Source: Muribaculaceae bacterium (lineage in GTDB: Bacteria; Bacteroidota; Bacteroidia; Bacteroidales; Muribaculaceae). Taken from it: a DNA stretch of 64,000 nt. Under the pieces are notes generated by a model. It was not told the DNA's origin. It saw nothing but the letters and a program-made list of their open reading frames with translations, and searched no databases. Both the position numbers and the translations under genes were made by a program. The stretch is taken from the NCBI GenBank assembly GCA_017940245.1, contig JAGAYZ010000017.1:1-64000 (forward strand), written 5' to 3'. Shown one piece after another: positions 34,220 to 41,970 of this stretch (its first letter is position 1; each line of letters starts with the position of its first letter).

Positions 34220-36445
34220 TTACCACCACTTGGTGGGGCGGGAGCCCATGGTGTATTCCAGGGTTCCGCCGGCAGCGATGTCGGCGTGGTCGATGTAGGG
34301 CTTCTTGTAGGCCTTGCCATTGAGGGTGATGCGCTGGATATAGCGATTCTTGGCGCTGTTGTTGCGGGCGTTGATGGTGAGTGTGCCGCCTGCCACACGC
34401 ACGGTGGCCTTGTCGAGCAGCGGCGAGCCGAAGTAGTAACGGCCGCCAGCCGGCTCCACTTGGTAGAATCCTAGTGCCGAAAGGATGTACCAAGCCGACA
34501 TCTGGCCCACGTCCTCGTTGCCGCACAGGCCCTCGGTGGTGTCGTCGTAGAGTGTGGTGAGCACTTGGCGCACGCGGTCGGCCGTCTTCCAGGGCTGTCC
34601 CAGCATCGTGTAGAAGTAGAGAATGTGGTGGCTAGGCTCGTTGCCGTGCACATACTGGCCGATGAAGCCGCTCATGTCGGGCACGGCCTCGTCGCCCACG
34701 TCGGTCGACAGGGTGAAAAGCGTGTCAAGTCGTGCAATGAGGCGTTCCTTGCTGCCGTGGCACGCAACCAACCCGTCCAGGTCGTGTGGCACCAGCCAGG
34801 CATATTGCCAGGCGTTGCCTTCGCAGTATTCGTCACCGCCTTTGCGCTGTACATAGGGGTTGAGCGGTTCAAGAAAGTTGCCTTTGGAATCTTTAGCCCG
34901 CATGAAACCAGTGGCTGGGTCAAACAGGTTGCGATACTGGCGGCTCAGTGCCATGTGGCGCTCGTAGAGGTCGCTGCGGCCGGCTTTGTGGGCTGCTTGT
35001 GCCAGTGCCCAGTCGGCCAGTTCATATTCCAGTTCGTAGGCTACATTCTCGCTACGCTGATAGTCACAGGGAATGTAACCCATAGTGCGGTGCCATTTTA
35101 GGCCGCGCTCGTCGAGCAACATGGATTTTTCCATGGCCTCGATGGCCAGGTTCTGGTCAATGCCCGGAAAATCTTTGAGAAGGGCGTCGGCCACCACGGG
35201 AATGCCTGGCGACCCCACCATGCAGTTGGTTTCGCGACCCATCAAGTGCCAGATGGGCAACTTACCCTGTTCCTGATAGATGCGCAACATGGTGTTGATG
35301 ATGTCGGGCACGCGCTCGGGATGGATGATGGTCATGAGCGGATGAGCGGCGCGATAGGTGTCCCACAGGCTATAGGTGGTGTAGTTCACGAAGCCCGGGT
35401 CGGGATGAATGGCGTAGTCGCTTCCCTGGTAGGCACCGTCTACATCGCAGTAAACCGATGGGGCAATCATGGTGTGGAACAGGGCGGTGTAGAACGTGCG
35501 CAACACATGCACGTCTTGCGACTGCACTTGTATTTTGTCCAGTTGCCCACGCCATGCCTGTCGGGCTCGCTCGCGCACGCCGTCAAAGTCCCAACCTTGC
35601 TGCTCGGCAGCCAGGTTCATTGCGGCACCTTGCACCGACACGGCGCTGATGCCCACTTTCACCATGATTTGCTCGCCCTGGCTGGTGTTGAAGTCAAAGC
35701 GGCCATGCACGCGTCGCGCAGTCACCCAGTCGGCTTGAACCTCGCGGCCATCGGCCAGCAGATGAGCGCGCGTGAATGGTTTGGAAAACTCGGCATGGAA
35801 ATAGATGGGATGATGATGTGCCCATCCGGTAGACCAGCGCACCCCCTCGATGGTGTGGTCGTCGAGCACGCGCATCAGTCCGGTCTCCACATTATCCCAG
35901 CTGCCGCCGTCCACCAGATTGAAGACGATAGCGCTCTCGGTGCTGGCCGGGAAGGTGTAGCGGTGCAGTCCGGTGCGGGCTGTGGCCGTGAGCTCCACAC
36001 CGATGTTATATCGCATCAGATGGGTGCGGTAGTAACCAGGCTGCGCCACTTCACGGCTGCGGTCGGCGTAACTCCACATGCCGCTCTGCGGGTCATTGGC
36101 ATTGCCTCGGGCATATTTCACCTGTCCCACTACAGGCATTACCGTGACATCGTGCAGATCGCCGCAACCGGTACCACTCAGGTGCGTGTGCGGAAAACCT
36201 ATCACGGTGGAGTCGCTGCGGTGATAACCGGAGCACCAGTCCCAGTCTTGGAACACACTGCTTGGACCCAGTTGCACGAGCCCAAACGGCACACAAGCCG
36301 ACACGGTTACATGGCCATGCCCTCCCGAGCCGATGAGCGGATCCACATAATCTAACACATCACGTTGTTGCGTGGGCCGAGCAGCGGCACTCAGCAACGT
36401 GCATGCCACTAGCACTGCTCCGAAGAGAAATCGACTTTTTTTCAT
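34220..36445 (-). CDS. Secreted GH92 family alpha-mannosidase
   Basis: 741 residues. Signal peptide ending SAAARP, then the GH92 N-terminal beta-sandwich (YVDPLIGSGGHGHV, PFGLVQLGPS, HLSGTGCGD) and the (alpha/alpha)6 catalytic domain with SLWDTYRAAHPL, GNEPSHHILYFY and GNEDVGQMSAWYILSALGFY. GH92 enzymes are calcium-dependent exo-mannosidases that trim alpha-linked mannose from N-glycans or yeast mannan; the linkage here cannot be read. No SusCD pair or other glycosidase is beside it, so it acts outside a classical PUL in this window. Confidence 0.95.
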   Translation of the reverse strand: MKKSRFLFGAVLVACTLLSAAARPTQQRDVLDYVDPLIGSGGHGHVTVSACVPFGLVQLGPSSVFQDWDWCSGYHRSDSTVIGFPHTHLSGTGCGDLHDVTVMPVVGQVKYARGNANDPQSGMWSYADRSREVAQPGYYRTHLMRYNIGVELTATARTGLHRYTFPASTESAIVFNLVDGGSWDNVETGLMRVLDDHTIEGVRWSTGWAHHHPIYFHAEFSKPFTRAHLLADGREVQADWVTARRVHGRFDFNTSQGEQIMVKVGISAVSVQGAAMNLAAEQQGWDFDGVRERARQAWRGQLDKIQVQSQDVHVLRTFYTALFHTMIAPSVYCDVDGAYQGSDYAIHPDPGFVNYTTYSLWDTYRAAHPLMTIIHPERVPDIINTMLRIYQEQGKLPIWHLMGRETNCMVGSPGIPVVADALLKDFPGIDQNLAIEAMEKSMLLDERGLKWHRTMGYIPCDYQRSENVAYELEYELADWALAQAAHKAGRSDLYERHMALSRQYRNLFDPATGFMRAKDSKGNFLEPLNPYVQRKGGDEYCEGNAWQYAWLVPHDLDGLVACHGSKERLIARLDTLFTLSTDVGDEAVPDMSGFIGQYVHGNEPSHHILYFYTMLGQPWKTADRVRQVLTTLYDDTTEGLCGNEDVGQMSAWYILSALGFYQVEPAGGRYYFGSPLLDKATVRVAGGTLTINARNNSAKNRYIQRITLNGKAYKKPYIDHADIAAGGTLEYTMGSRPTKWW

Positions 36446-36475
36446 TTTTTAGTTATATAAAATTAATATCAGTTG

Positions 36476-36506
36476 CAAAATTAACCCATTATGACCAAAT
36501 CCGCAA
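36476..36506 (-). promoter_or_regulatory. Promoter of the GH92 gene
   Basis: On the minus strand: TTG at 36504-36506, 20 bases, TAATTTTG at 36476-36483, about 30 bases before the ATG. Confidence 0.6.
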
Positions 36507-36551
36507 GTTTATTGCGAATTAAGAACAAACCAAATCTAGCTGCGTTTTGAA

Positions 36552-36683
36552 AAAATCAAAAGTGGATTTTGCATTTTCGCTCGGTTTGCACTAACTTTGC
36601 CTCAAAATCGGCGAAATTAGGCTGCGCCTCGGAAAAACAATCAATCAAGCTTGTTGTTTTTCACTCGGCTTGCACTAACTTTG
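36552..36683 (+). repeat. Two hairpin-promoter repeat units upstream of menG
   Basis: Unit 1: hairpin AAAATC/GATTTT (36552-36570), -33 TTTG (36568-36571), 20 bases containing GCTCGGTTTGCAC, then TAACTTTG (36592-36599). Unit 2: hairpin GAAAAACAA/TTGTTTTTC (36632-36662), -33 TTG (36654-36656), 19 bases containing ACTCGGCTTGCAC, then TAACTTTG (36676-36683). In both, the right arm of the hairpin contains the -33 box. The design matches the repeats at 13.1 and 53.7 kb, though the sequences differ. Confidence 0.75.
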
Positions 36684-36700
36684 CACATGAAACATGACAG

Positions 36701-36739
36701 AGAAGGTTCACAGAAAGGTTCACAGAAAGGTTCACAGAA
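36701..36739 (+). repeat. Three tandem 12-base repeats in the menG leader
   Basis: AAGGTTCACAGA occurs three times in a row, 40-80 bases before the menG start and downstream of its predicted transcription start, so it is in the mRNA leader. The copies are essentially perfect. Confidence 0.85.
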
Positions 36740-36781
36740 AAATTTGATGTGGACACTGGGAAGTGGTGAACAGTGAATGGA

Positions 36782-37543
36782 ATGATGATGAATAACAAGG
36801 TGGAACATATCAAGCCCTATGGCAGTGAAGGCTCCAAGCGCGATCAGGTGGAGCAGATGTTTGACAGCATCGCTCCGGCCTACGATTTCATGAATCGAGC
36901 CATGACACTGGGCATCGATCGCTGGTGGCGACGTGTGGCTGTAAAGCGTGTCAAACGCCACATTGCAGCGCGGGTCGGCGTGCGATTGCTGGATGTGGCT
37001 ACCGGAACGGGCGATTTTGCCATTCAGTTGCATAAGGCTCTGCGCCCATGCCATGTGACCGGAATCGATTTGAGTAATGGCATGATGGAAGTGGCGCGGC
37101 GCAAGGTGCGGCAGCGTGGATTGGAATCCGACATCACTTTCAAGCAGGCCGACTGCCTGAGTTTGCCCTTCGACAGCGACGCGTTTCACGCGGTGACCGT
37201 GGCCTTCGGGGTGCGCAACTTTGAGCACATCGATCAAGGCTATCGCGAGATGTGGCGTGTGTTGCGCCCTGGCGGTATGCTGTGTGTGGTGGAACTGTCG
37301 ACACCTCAAAACCGCTTCATTCGCTGGTTTTACGACCTCTACACGTTGCACATCATCCCCGCCCTCGGTTCCCTTAAGAGTGGCGACAGCAGTGCTTATC
37401 GCTATTTGCCCCTCAGCATTGCCGCTGTGCCCCAAGGCCAGCAGATGCTCGACATCATGCAGCGGGTCGGGTTCACGCAGTGCGCTGTAAGCCGCCTCAC
37501 GCTGGGCACTTGTTCGATTTACACTGCAATAAAGCCCAATTAG
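36782..37543 (+). CDS. menG: Demethylmenaquinone methyltransferase
   Basis: About 253 residues. It methylates demethylmenaquinone with SAM, the last step of menaquinone synthesis. Family sequences: VEQMFDSIAPAYDFMNRAMTLGID, LLDVATGTGDFA (SAM loop), GIDLSNGMMEVAR, VTVAFGVRNFEHI and the C-terminal AYRYLPLSIAAVPQ. ATG 36782 is used, with MMMNN giving two alternative ATGs close by; the frame also extends to a GTG at 36773. Menaquinone is the expected quinone for a fumarate-respiring Bacteroidales. pfkA begins 24 bases later. Confidence 0.95.
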   Translation: MMMNNKVEHIKPYGSEGSKRDQVEQMFDSIAPAYDFMNRAMTLGIDRWWRRVAVKRVKRHIAARVGVRLLDVATGTGDFAIQLHKALRPCHVTGIDLSNGMMEVARRKVRQRGLESDITFKQADCLSLPFDSDAFHAVTVAFGVRNFEHIDQGYREMWRVLRPGGMLCVVELSTPQNRFIRWFYDLYTLHIIPALGSLKSGDSSAYRYLPLSIAAVPQGQQMLDIMQRVGFTQCAVSRLTLGTCSIYTAIKPN

Positions 37544-37567
37544 AAATTAATATATAAATGATAAAAT

Positions 37568-38548
37568 ATGGCATCTATTAAAACTATAGGACTTCTGACC
37601 TCGGGCGGCGATGCCCCTGGCATGAATGCGGCGATCCGCGCGGTGACCCGCTCGGCTATTTTCAGTGGATTCAAGGTGAAAGGCATCTATCGCGGTTACC
37701 GGGGCCTGGTTTCGGACGAGGTGGTGGATTTCCGCGCGCAAGATGTGAGCAATATCATGCATCATGGTGGCACCATCCTGAAGACGGCCCGCTGCAAGGA
37801 GTTTATGACGGCCGAAGGGCGTCAGCAGGCCTACGATGTGATGAAAAAGCATGAAATAGATGCGCTGGTTGTCATCGGTGGTGATGGTTCGCTGAGTGGT
37901 GCTCGCCAGTTTGCCAGCGAGTTTGATGTTCCCATTGTGGGCTTGCCGGGTACCATCGACAACGACCTCTATGGCACCGATCACACCATAGGCTACGACA
38001 CGGCACTGAACACCATCATGTGGTGTGTGGACCGCATCCGCGACACGGCATCCAGCCACGAGCGCCTGTTCATCATTGAGGTGATGGGGCGCAATGCAGG
38101 TTTCCTGGCTCTCAATGGGGCCGTGGCCAGTGGAGCCGAAGCGGCCATCATTCCCGAGATCAGCACCGAGGTCGACCAGTTGGCCGAACTCATTGAGAGC
38201 GGTTTCCGCAAGAGCAAGAGATCAAGTATCGTGTTGGTGGCCGAGAGTCCCATAACCGGCGGTGCCATGGGGCTGGCCGAGCGTGTGCGCAAGGAGTATC
38301 CGCAGTACGATACTCGCGTCACCATTCTGGGCCACTTGCAGCGCGGCGGTTCGCCCACGGCGCAAGACCGCATCTTGGCATCGCGCATGGGCGCCGCTGC
38401 CATCGATGCTTTGCTCGAAGGCCAACGCAATGTGATGATAGGCGACGATGATGAGCACATTGTATATGTGCCCTTCTCCAAGGCCATCCGCAAAGACAAG
38501 CCCATCGACCGCGACCTGATTGACATATTGCGCCGCTTGTCGATTTAA
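37568..38548 (+). CDS. pfkA: 6-phosphofructokinase
   Basis: 326 residues; phosphorylates fructose 6-phosphate at C1. ATP site [16 protein letters not shown] and GGDGSLSGA, catalytic region PGTIDNDL, then [10 protein letters not shown] and [15 protein letters not shown]. The Gly after GGDGS argues for an ATP- and not a pyrophosphate-dependent enzyme. It follows menG by 24 bases and converges on the TPR gene only 13 bases away, leaving little room for terminators. Confidence 0.97.
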   Translation: MASIKTIGLLTSGGDAPGMNAAIRAVTRSAIFSGFKVKGIYRGYRGLVSDEVVDFRAQDVSNIMHHGGTILKTARCKEFMTAEGRQQAYDVMKKHEIDALVVIGGDGSLSGARQFASEFDVPIVGLPGTIDNDLYGTDHTIGYDTALNTIMWCVDRIRDTASSHERLFIIEVMGRNAGFLALNGAVASGAEAAIIPEISTEVDQLAELIESGFRKSKRSSIVLVAESPITGGAMGLAERVRKEYPQYDTRVTILGHLQRGGSPTAQDRILASRMGAAAIDALLEGQRNVMIGDDDEHIVYVPFSKAIRKDKPIDRDLIDILRRLSI

Positions 38549-38561
38549 TATTATTCTGAAA

Positions 38562-39557
38562 TTAGAAAATGCCTTTGAGCAGGGACATGATGTTGAAGTT
38601 CTTGCTCTTTCCGGCTAGCAGGTTTTCTATTTCAATAACCTCTCGCGATGCTCCCAGGCGGCGTGCCAGTGGCAGCAGCGAGGTGAGCAGTTGTTCGGCT
38701 GCGGCCCGGCGGTTGATGAGTCGCATGAGCGCCTTGGACAGTCCGATAGAGAGCTGCAGTTCGCGTTCTCCCATGGCCACATTAAGTTTTTTCTGGTAGC
38801 GCAGCGCTTTTGTGTAGTATTTTACGGCATTGCGGCTGTTGCCCATTTCCAGCATGATGTCGCCTTCTTTCTTGAGCGTGTCAACCAGGCTGTTCATGGC
38901 CTCGCGCGTGAGGTTTTCATCTCCGCTTTCCAGTTGGTTCATGTAGAGCTCGGCTGCTTGCTGGTAGTGCTCGAGCACATGCATCTGCTTGTTGCGCGAC
39001 TGAATGATGAGCGTGGATGCTTGCACGGCGTAGAGCAACATGGCCGAGAATCGCTCTTCGTTTTTCTTCGACAGGCGTTCCAGTAATTTCTGTGCATGGG
39101 TGAGTTCTTTGGCGGCCCGGCTGTTGTCGCCGGTGCTGTGGTGCACGAGCGCCAGATTATAAAGCACCGATGCCACCAGAGCCAGGAAGTCTTCGCTGCG
39201 TTTGCTGGAATACTCGGTGAGTTGCTGCAGGGCCGACTCGGCACAGCCCAGTGCGATGGCATACTGCTCGTCGGCGATGAACAAGCACATGCGTGCCAGC
39301 CACAGCCATGCACTGTAGAGCAATGGAATCTGCTCGGCGTCATCGCCATAGACCAGGTAATCGATCACTTGCGATGCTTGCACAGTGCGGTTGTCCTTGA
39401 GCAAGTAGAGCACATAGGTCATGGTCATGTCCAGCACCACGTCGCGGTTGAGTCCATCGGTGGGCGGCAGTTGCCCCGACGATTCAATCTGAGCTTTGGC
39501 TATGGTCACGTCGTTGGCAAGGTGTGGGAATGATGTTTCTATGTGCAGCGGTTCCAT
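38562..39557 (-). CDS. TPR-like helical repeat protein
   Basis: 331 residues, nearly all helical, with TPR-type pairs such as LYNLALVHHSTGDNSRAAKELTHAQKLLE and MLEMGNSRNAVKYYTKALRYQKKL. No signal peptide or membrane segment, so probably a cytosolic scaffold. It is the last gene of a three-gene minus-strand operon (SIS protein, PfkB-like kinase, this), starting 16 bases after the kinase. Partner and role unknown. Confidence 0.85.
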   Translation of the reverse strand: MEPLHIETSFPHLANDVTIAKAQIESSGQLPPTDGLNRDVVLDMTMTYVLYLLKDNRTVQASQVIDYLVYGDDAEQIPLLYSAWLWLARMCLFIADEQYAIALGCAESALQQLTEYSSKRSEDFLALVASVLYNLALVHHSTGDNSRAAKELTHAQKLLERLSKKNEERFSAMLLYAVQASTLIIQSRNKQMHVLEHYQQAAELYMNQLESGDENLTREAMNSLVDTLKKEGDIMLEMGNSRNAVKYYTKALRYQKKLNVAMGERELQLSIGLSKALMRLINRRAAAEQLLTSLLPLARRLGASREVIEIENLLAGKSKNFNIMSLLKGIF

Positions 39558-39573
39558 GTCGGGGGGTAGTACA

Positions 39574-40536
39574 CTAGTCGGTTAATGATGCTTGTTGCTG
39601 GGCCAGGGCTGCTTTGCAGCGTGTGGCCAGGTCGGCGTCGATACAGTGGTCGGGTTGTGCCGAGGCACTTACCGCCCACTGGCGGGCGTCGTCGATGAGT
39701 TGGTGCCACTGTGTGGCGTCGAGGCTGGCTAGCGCGTCGTGGGTGATGCCGCGAGCGAGCAACTGATAGATGATGCCTGCCGTGAGCCCCGATTGCCAGC
39801 CAAACAGGTCCATGTCCTTGTTGCCGGCAGTGTCGTCGTGCCGCAATGCACAAGAATGGTCGCCGCAGTAGATGGTTTCGTTCAGTTGCTGGTCAATATA
39901 AATAAACGTGTTGTCGTAGAAGCGGATGTGACGCTGGTAGCACTCTTGGCTTGTTTCACCGGGGAAGATGGTATCCAGGTCGTGACGGGTGGCAATGACC
40001 AGTTGTGAGAGTTCCAGGTTCTCGAGCAGATGTGGCATCACATGGGTAATGCGGAAGTTGATGCCATGCTGCAGGCCGGGCAGGTACACGATGATAGCCT
40101 TGCGCTCGGTGGCGTGCTTGAGCAGGTCGAAGAGCCGCTCGCGCTGTGGCAAGTCTACGGCGTAGAGCGACCCGATGAGCACCACATCATCTTCATCGAT
40201 GCGCGGCCACACCACATCGAAGCGCTCGTCGGGGTAAGAGCCATAGTTCACAATCTGCACGGGGTCGCAGTCGGAAAAGATGGCCGACAGGCGGGTGGAG
40301 CCGTCGGGATATCGGTCGACGGAGTGAATGTCCACGCCGTGAGCGGTGAGAAAGTTCATGATCATGTCGCCCACGCGGTCGGTGGTGCACTCGCTCACCA
40401 TGCTGCATGGCACACCAGCCGTGGCCAGTGATGCGGCGGCATTAGGGACGCGTCCGCCCACAAACGATTTCACCGGCTGGCCGCCCATGAAAATGGTGTC
40501 GAGCACCGATTCGCCAATAGCAATAATCTTTCGCAT
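39574..40536 (-). CDS. PfkB-family carbohydrate kinase with altered anion-hole motif
   Basis: 320 residues of the ribokinase fold: IAIGESVLDTIF at the start and GGRVPNAAASLATAG as the first PfkB signature. The second signature is unusual. Instead of DTxGAGD it reads DTAG-NKDM-DLFGWQSG, so the GAGD anion hole is replaced by four other residues before the conserved Asp. The kinase may be a specialised subgroup or impaired. Substrate is probably a sugar or nucleoside. It lies between a SIS sugar-phosphate isomerase gene (67 bases upstream) and the TPR gene. Confidence 0.87.
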   Translation of the reverse strand: MRKIIAIGESVLDTIFMGGQPVKSFVGGRVPNAAASLATAGVPCSMVSECTTDRVGDMIMNFLTAHGVDIHSVDRYPDGSTRLSAIFSDCDPVQIVNYGSYPDERFDVVWPRIDEDDVVLIGSLYAVDLPQRERLFDLLKHATERKAIIVYLPGLQHGINFRITHVMPHLLENLELSQLVIATRHDLDTIFPGETSQECYQRHIRFYDNTFIYIDQQLNETIYCGDHSCALRHDDTAGNKDMDLFGWQSGLTAGIIYQLLARGITHDALASLDATQWHQLIDDARQWAVSASAQPDHCIDADLATRCKAALAQQQASLTD

Positions 40537-40603
40537 TCAGTCTATATAGTTTATTCGTTTTTCAGCTATGTGTGGTTCGTTGCACAGGCTCTGTGCCGGT
40601 CAC

Positions 40604-41209
40604 TCATCTTTCTTGCCGGCTCATCATGCCCAGATAGCCACCATGGTGCCGCTTGGCATAATCCTCGCGAGTGAACCCGGTAGCCAGCATGGTGTTGACC
40701 ACCAGCACATCGCCCATCACAGTCATCATGGTGGTGGATGTGGTGGGAGTCAGGCCTAGCGGGCACACTTCGGGAGCACCGCCTGTCCACAGACACACGT
40801 CGGCCAGCTGAGCTAGTTCGCTGTCTTTGTTACCGGTGATGACGATGAGTGGCAGGTCGCTGTAGAGAGCCAATGCCAGTTTCACCAGGGCCACGATTTC
40901 GCTTGTGCGGCCCGAATTGGACAGGAGCAACATCACGTCGCAGGCTTGCAGCACGCCCAGGTCGCCATGCTGGGCCTCGCTGGGATGCAGAAACACAGCA
41001 GGAATACCTGTAGAAGAGAACGTGGTGGCAATGTTGTCGGCGATTTGTCCGCACTTGCCCATTCCCGAGGTTACCAGTTTGCCACCGGCGCGGTGCACCC
41101 GCTCCACGATGAGGTTCACTGCGCGTTCATAATCGTCGGTGACAGGAATGCTGGCTATCGCCTTACTCTCGGCGGCGAGAATCTCTCGCATTGATTGCTT
41201 GACTCCCAT
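40604..41209 (-). CDS. SIS-domain sugar-phosphate isomerase, KpsF/GutQ-like
   Basis: 201 residues with one SIS domain and no CBS pair. LVTSGMGKCGQIADNIATTFSSTG and FLHPSEAQHGDLG are typical of arabinose-5-phosphate isomerases (KdsD/GutQ), which make the precursor of Kdo; LTPTTSTTMMTVMGD follows. The absence of CBS domains is normal for one Bacteroidetes branch. The -7 box TAACTTTG (41214-41221) ends four bases from ATG 41209, so the mRNA would be leaderless, or translation starts at the in-frame ATG 41191 (MREIL). First gene of an operon with the PfkB-like kinase. Confidence 0.9.
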   Translation of the reverse strand: MGVKQSMREILAAESKAIASIPVTDDYERAVNLIVERVHRAGGKLVTSGMGKCGQIADNIATTFSSTGIPAVFLHPSEAQHGDLGVLQACDVMLLLSNSGRTSEIVALVKLALALYSDLPLIVITGNKDSELAQLADVCLWTGGAPEVCPLGLTPTTSTTMMTVMGDVLVVNTMLATGFTREDYAKRHHGGYLGMMSRQER

Positions 41210-41213
41210 TGTG

Positions 41214-41221
41214 CAAAGTTA
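41214..41221 (-). promoter_or_regulatory. -7 box of the SIS-PfkB-TPR operon
   Basis: Perfect TAACTTTG on the minus strand, almost touching the annotated start. No clear TTTG is seen 19-21 bases upstream in the A/T-rich flank. Confidence 0.5.
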
Positions 41222-41275
41222 CAAATTATTTTTTTTGTGTTGTTGTGTTTTATTATAAGTGAGTAATGAGCCTGG

Positions 41276-41647
41276 TCAATACCGGCCGGTGAAGGCAAAC
41301 ACGGTGTAGGTGCTGAACGAACGGTCGCCGCTCACCAGCATGTCGCCCCGGTCGAAACGATAGTAAAAGTGCTCGGTCAGTCCATCGCTGTGGCGCAGAT
41401 AGAGGTGTCCATGACTGTATTCGTCCCAGTAGAATTGCGTGCGCAGGTTGTTCTGGACATAGAAGCCGGTGCCATCGTTGTAAAACGAATAGCTCACTCG
41501 CTCGTAGTCGTAGAGGCCAATCTCTTCATAGCCGTCAAAATAGGCGAAACTTTCCCAGGTGCCCAGGAAATCATTGCTCTCGAATCCACAGCTGCTCACT
41601 GCCAGTGTCATCACCAGGAGCATCATCAGGTATTTAACTCGTTTCAT
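41276..41647 (-). CDS. Short lipoprotein of unknown function
   Basis: 123 residues. Lipobox VSSC with Cys 20, then a small domain rich in Phe, Tyr and Gly (LGTWESFAYFDGYEEIG, then LYLRHSDGLTEHFYYRFD), resembling a small lipocalin-like beta structure. No family identified with confidence. It is followed by the SIS gene, but that gene has its own -7 box, so this is probably a separate unit. Confidence 0.8.
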   Translation of the reverse strand: MKRVKYLMMLLVMTLAVSSCGFESNDFLGTWESFAYFDGYEEIGLYDYERVSYSFYNDGTGFYVQNNLRTQFYWDEYSHGHLYLRHSDGLTEHFYYRFDRGDMLVSGDRSFSTYTVFAFTGRY

Positions 41648-41747
41648 CGTCGTGAGAATTTAGATATTAATGATATCGTTTTCATTCTAGACCGCATTTT
41701 CATTCCAGAGTTTAACTCGACAATAACGAAAAATGCCAATGAAAGTG

Positions 41748-41780
41748 CAAAATTACAAAATATCTACCGATTATTCTCAA
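41748..41780 (-). promoter_or_regulatory. Promoter of the short lipoprotein gene
   Basis: On the minus strand: TTG at 41778-41780, 22 bases, TAATTTTG at 41748-41755; leader about 94 bases. The rest of the 323-base gap up to hutU is AT-rich and holds no gene. Confidence 0.5.
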
Positions 41781-41895
41781 TAGAATAAACAATTAATAAG
41801 GAATAATTCACTCTCATAAATTTTCTCTTATTTTTAATGTGGAAGAAATGCTTGGGACAGTGGAGAGGTCGTCAAGGAAATAAATATTGCATTTG

Positions 41896-41926
41896 TTGAA
41901 TATTCGGCGAAGAATGTGTAACTTTG
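41896..41926 (+). promoter_or_regulatory. Promoter of hutU
   Basis: TTG at 41896-41898, 20 bases, TAACTTTG at 41919-41926; ATG at 41971, 44 bases on. Confidence 0.65.
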
Positions 41927-41970
41927 CATCGCAAAAATAGAAACCGAACAATTAACATATAACCTAACAC

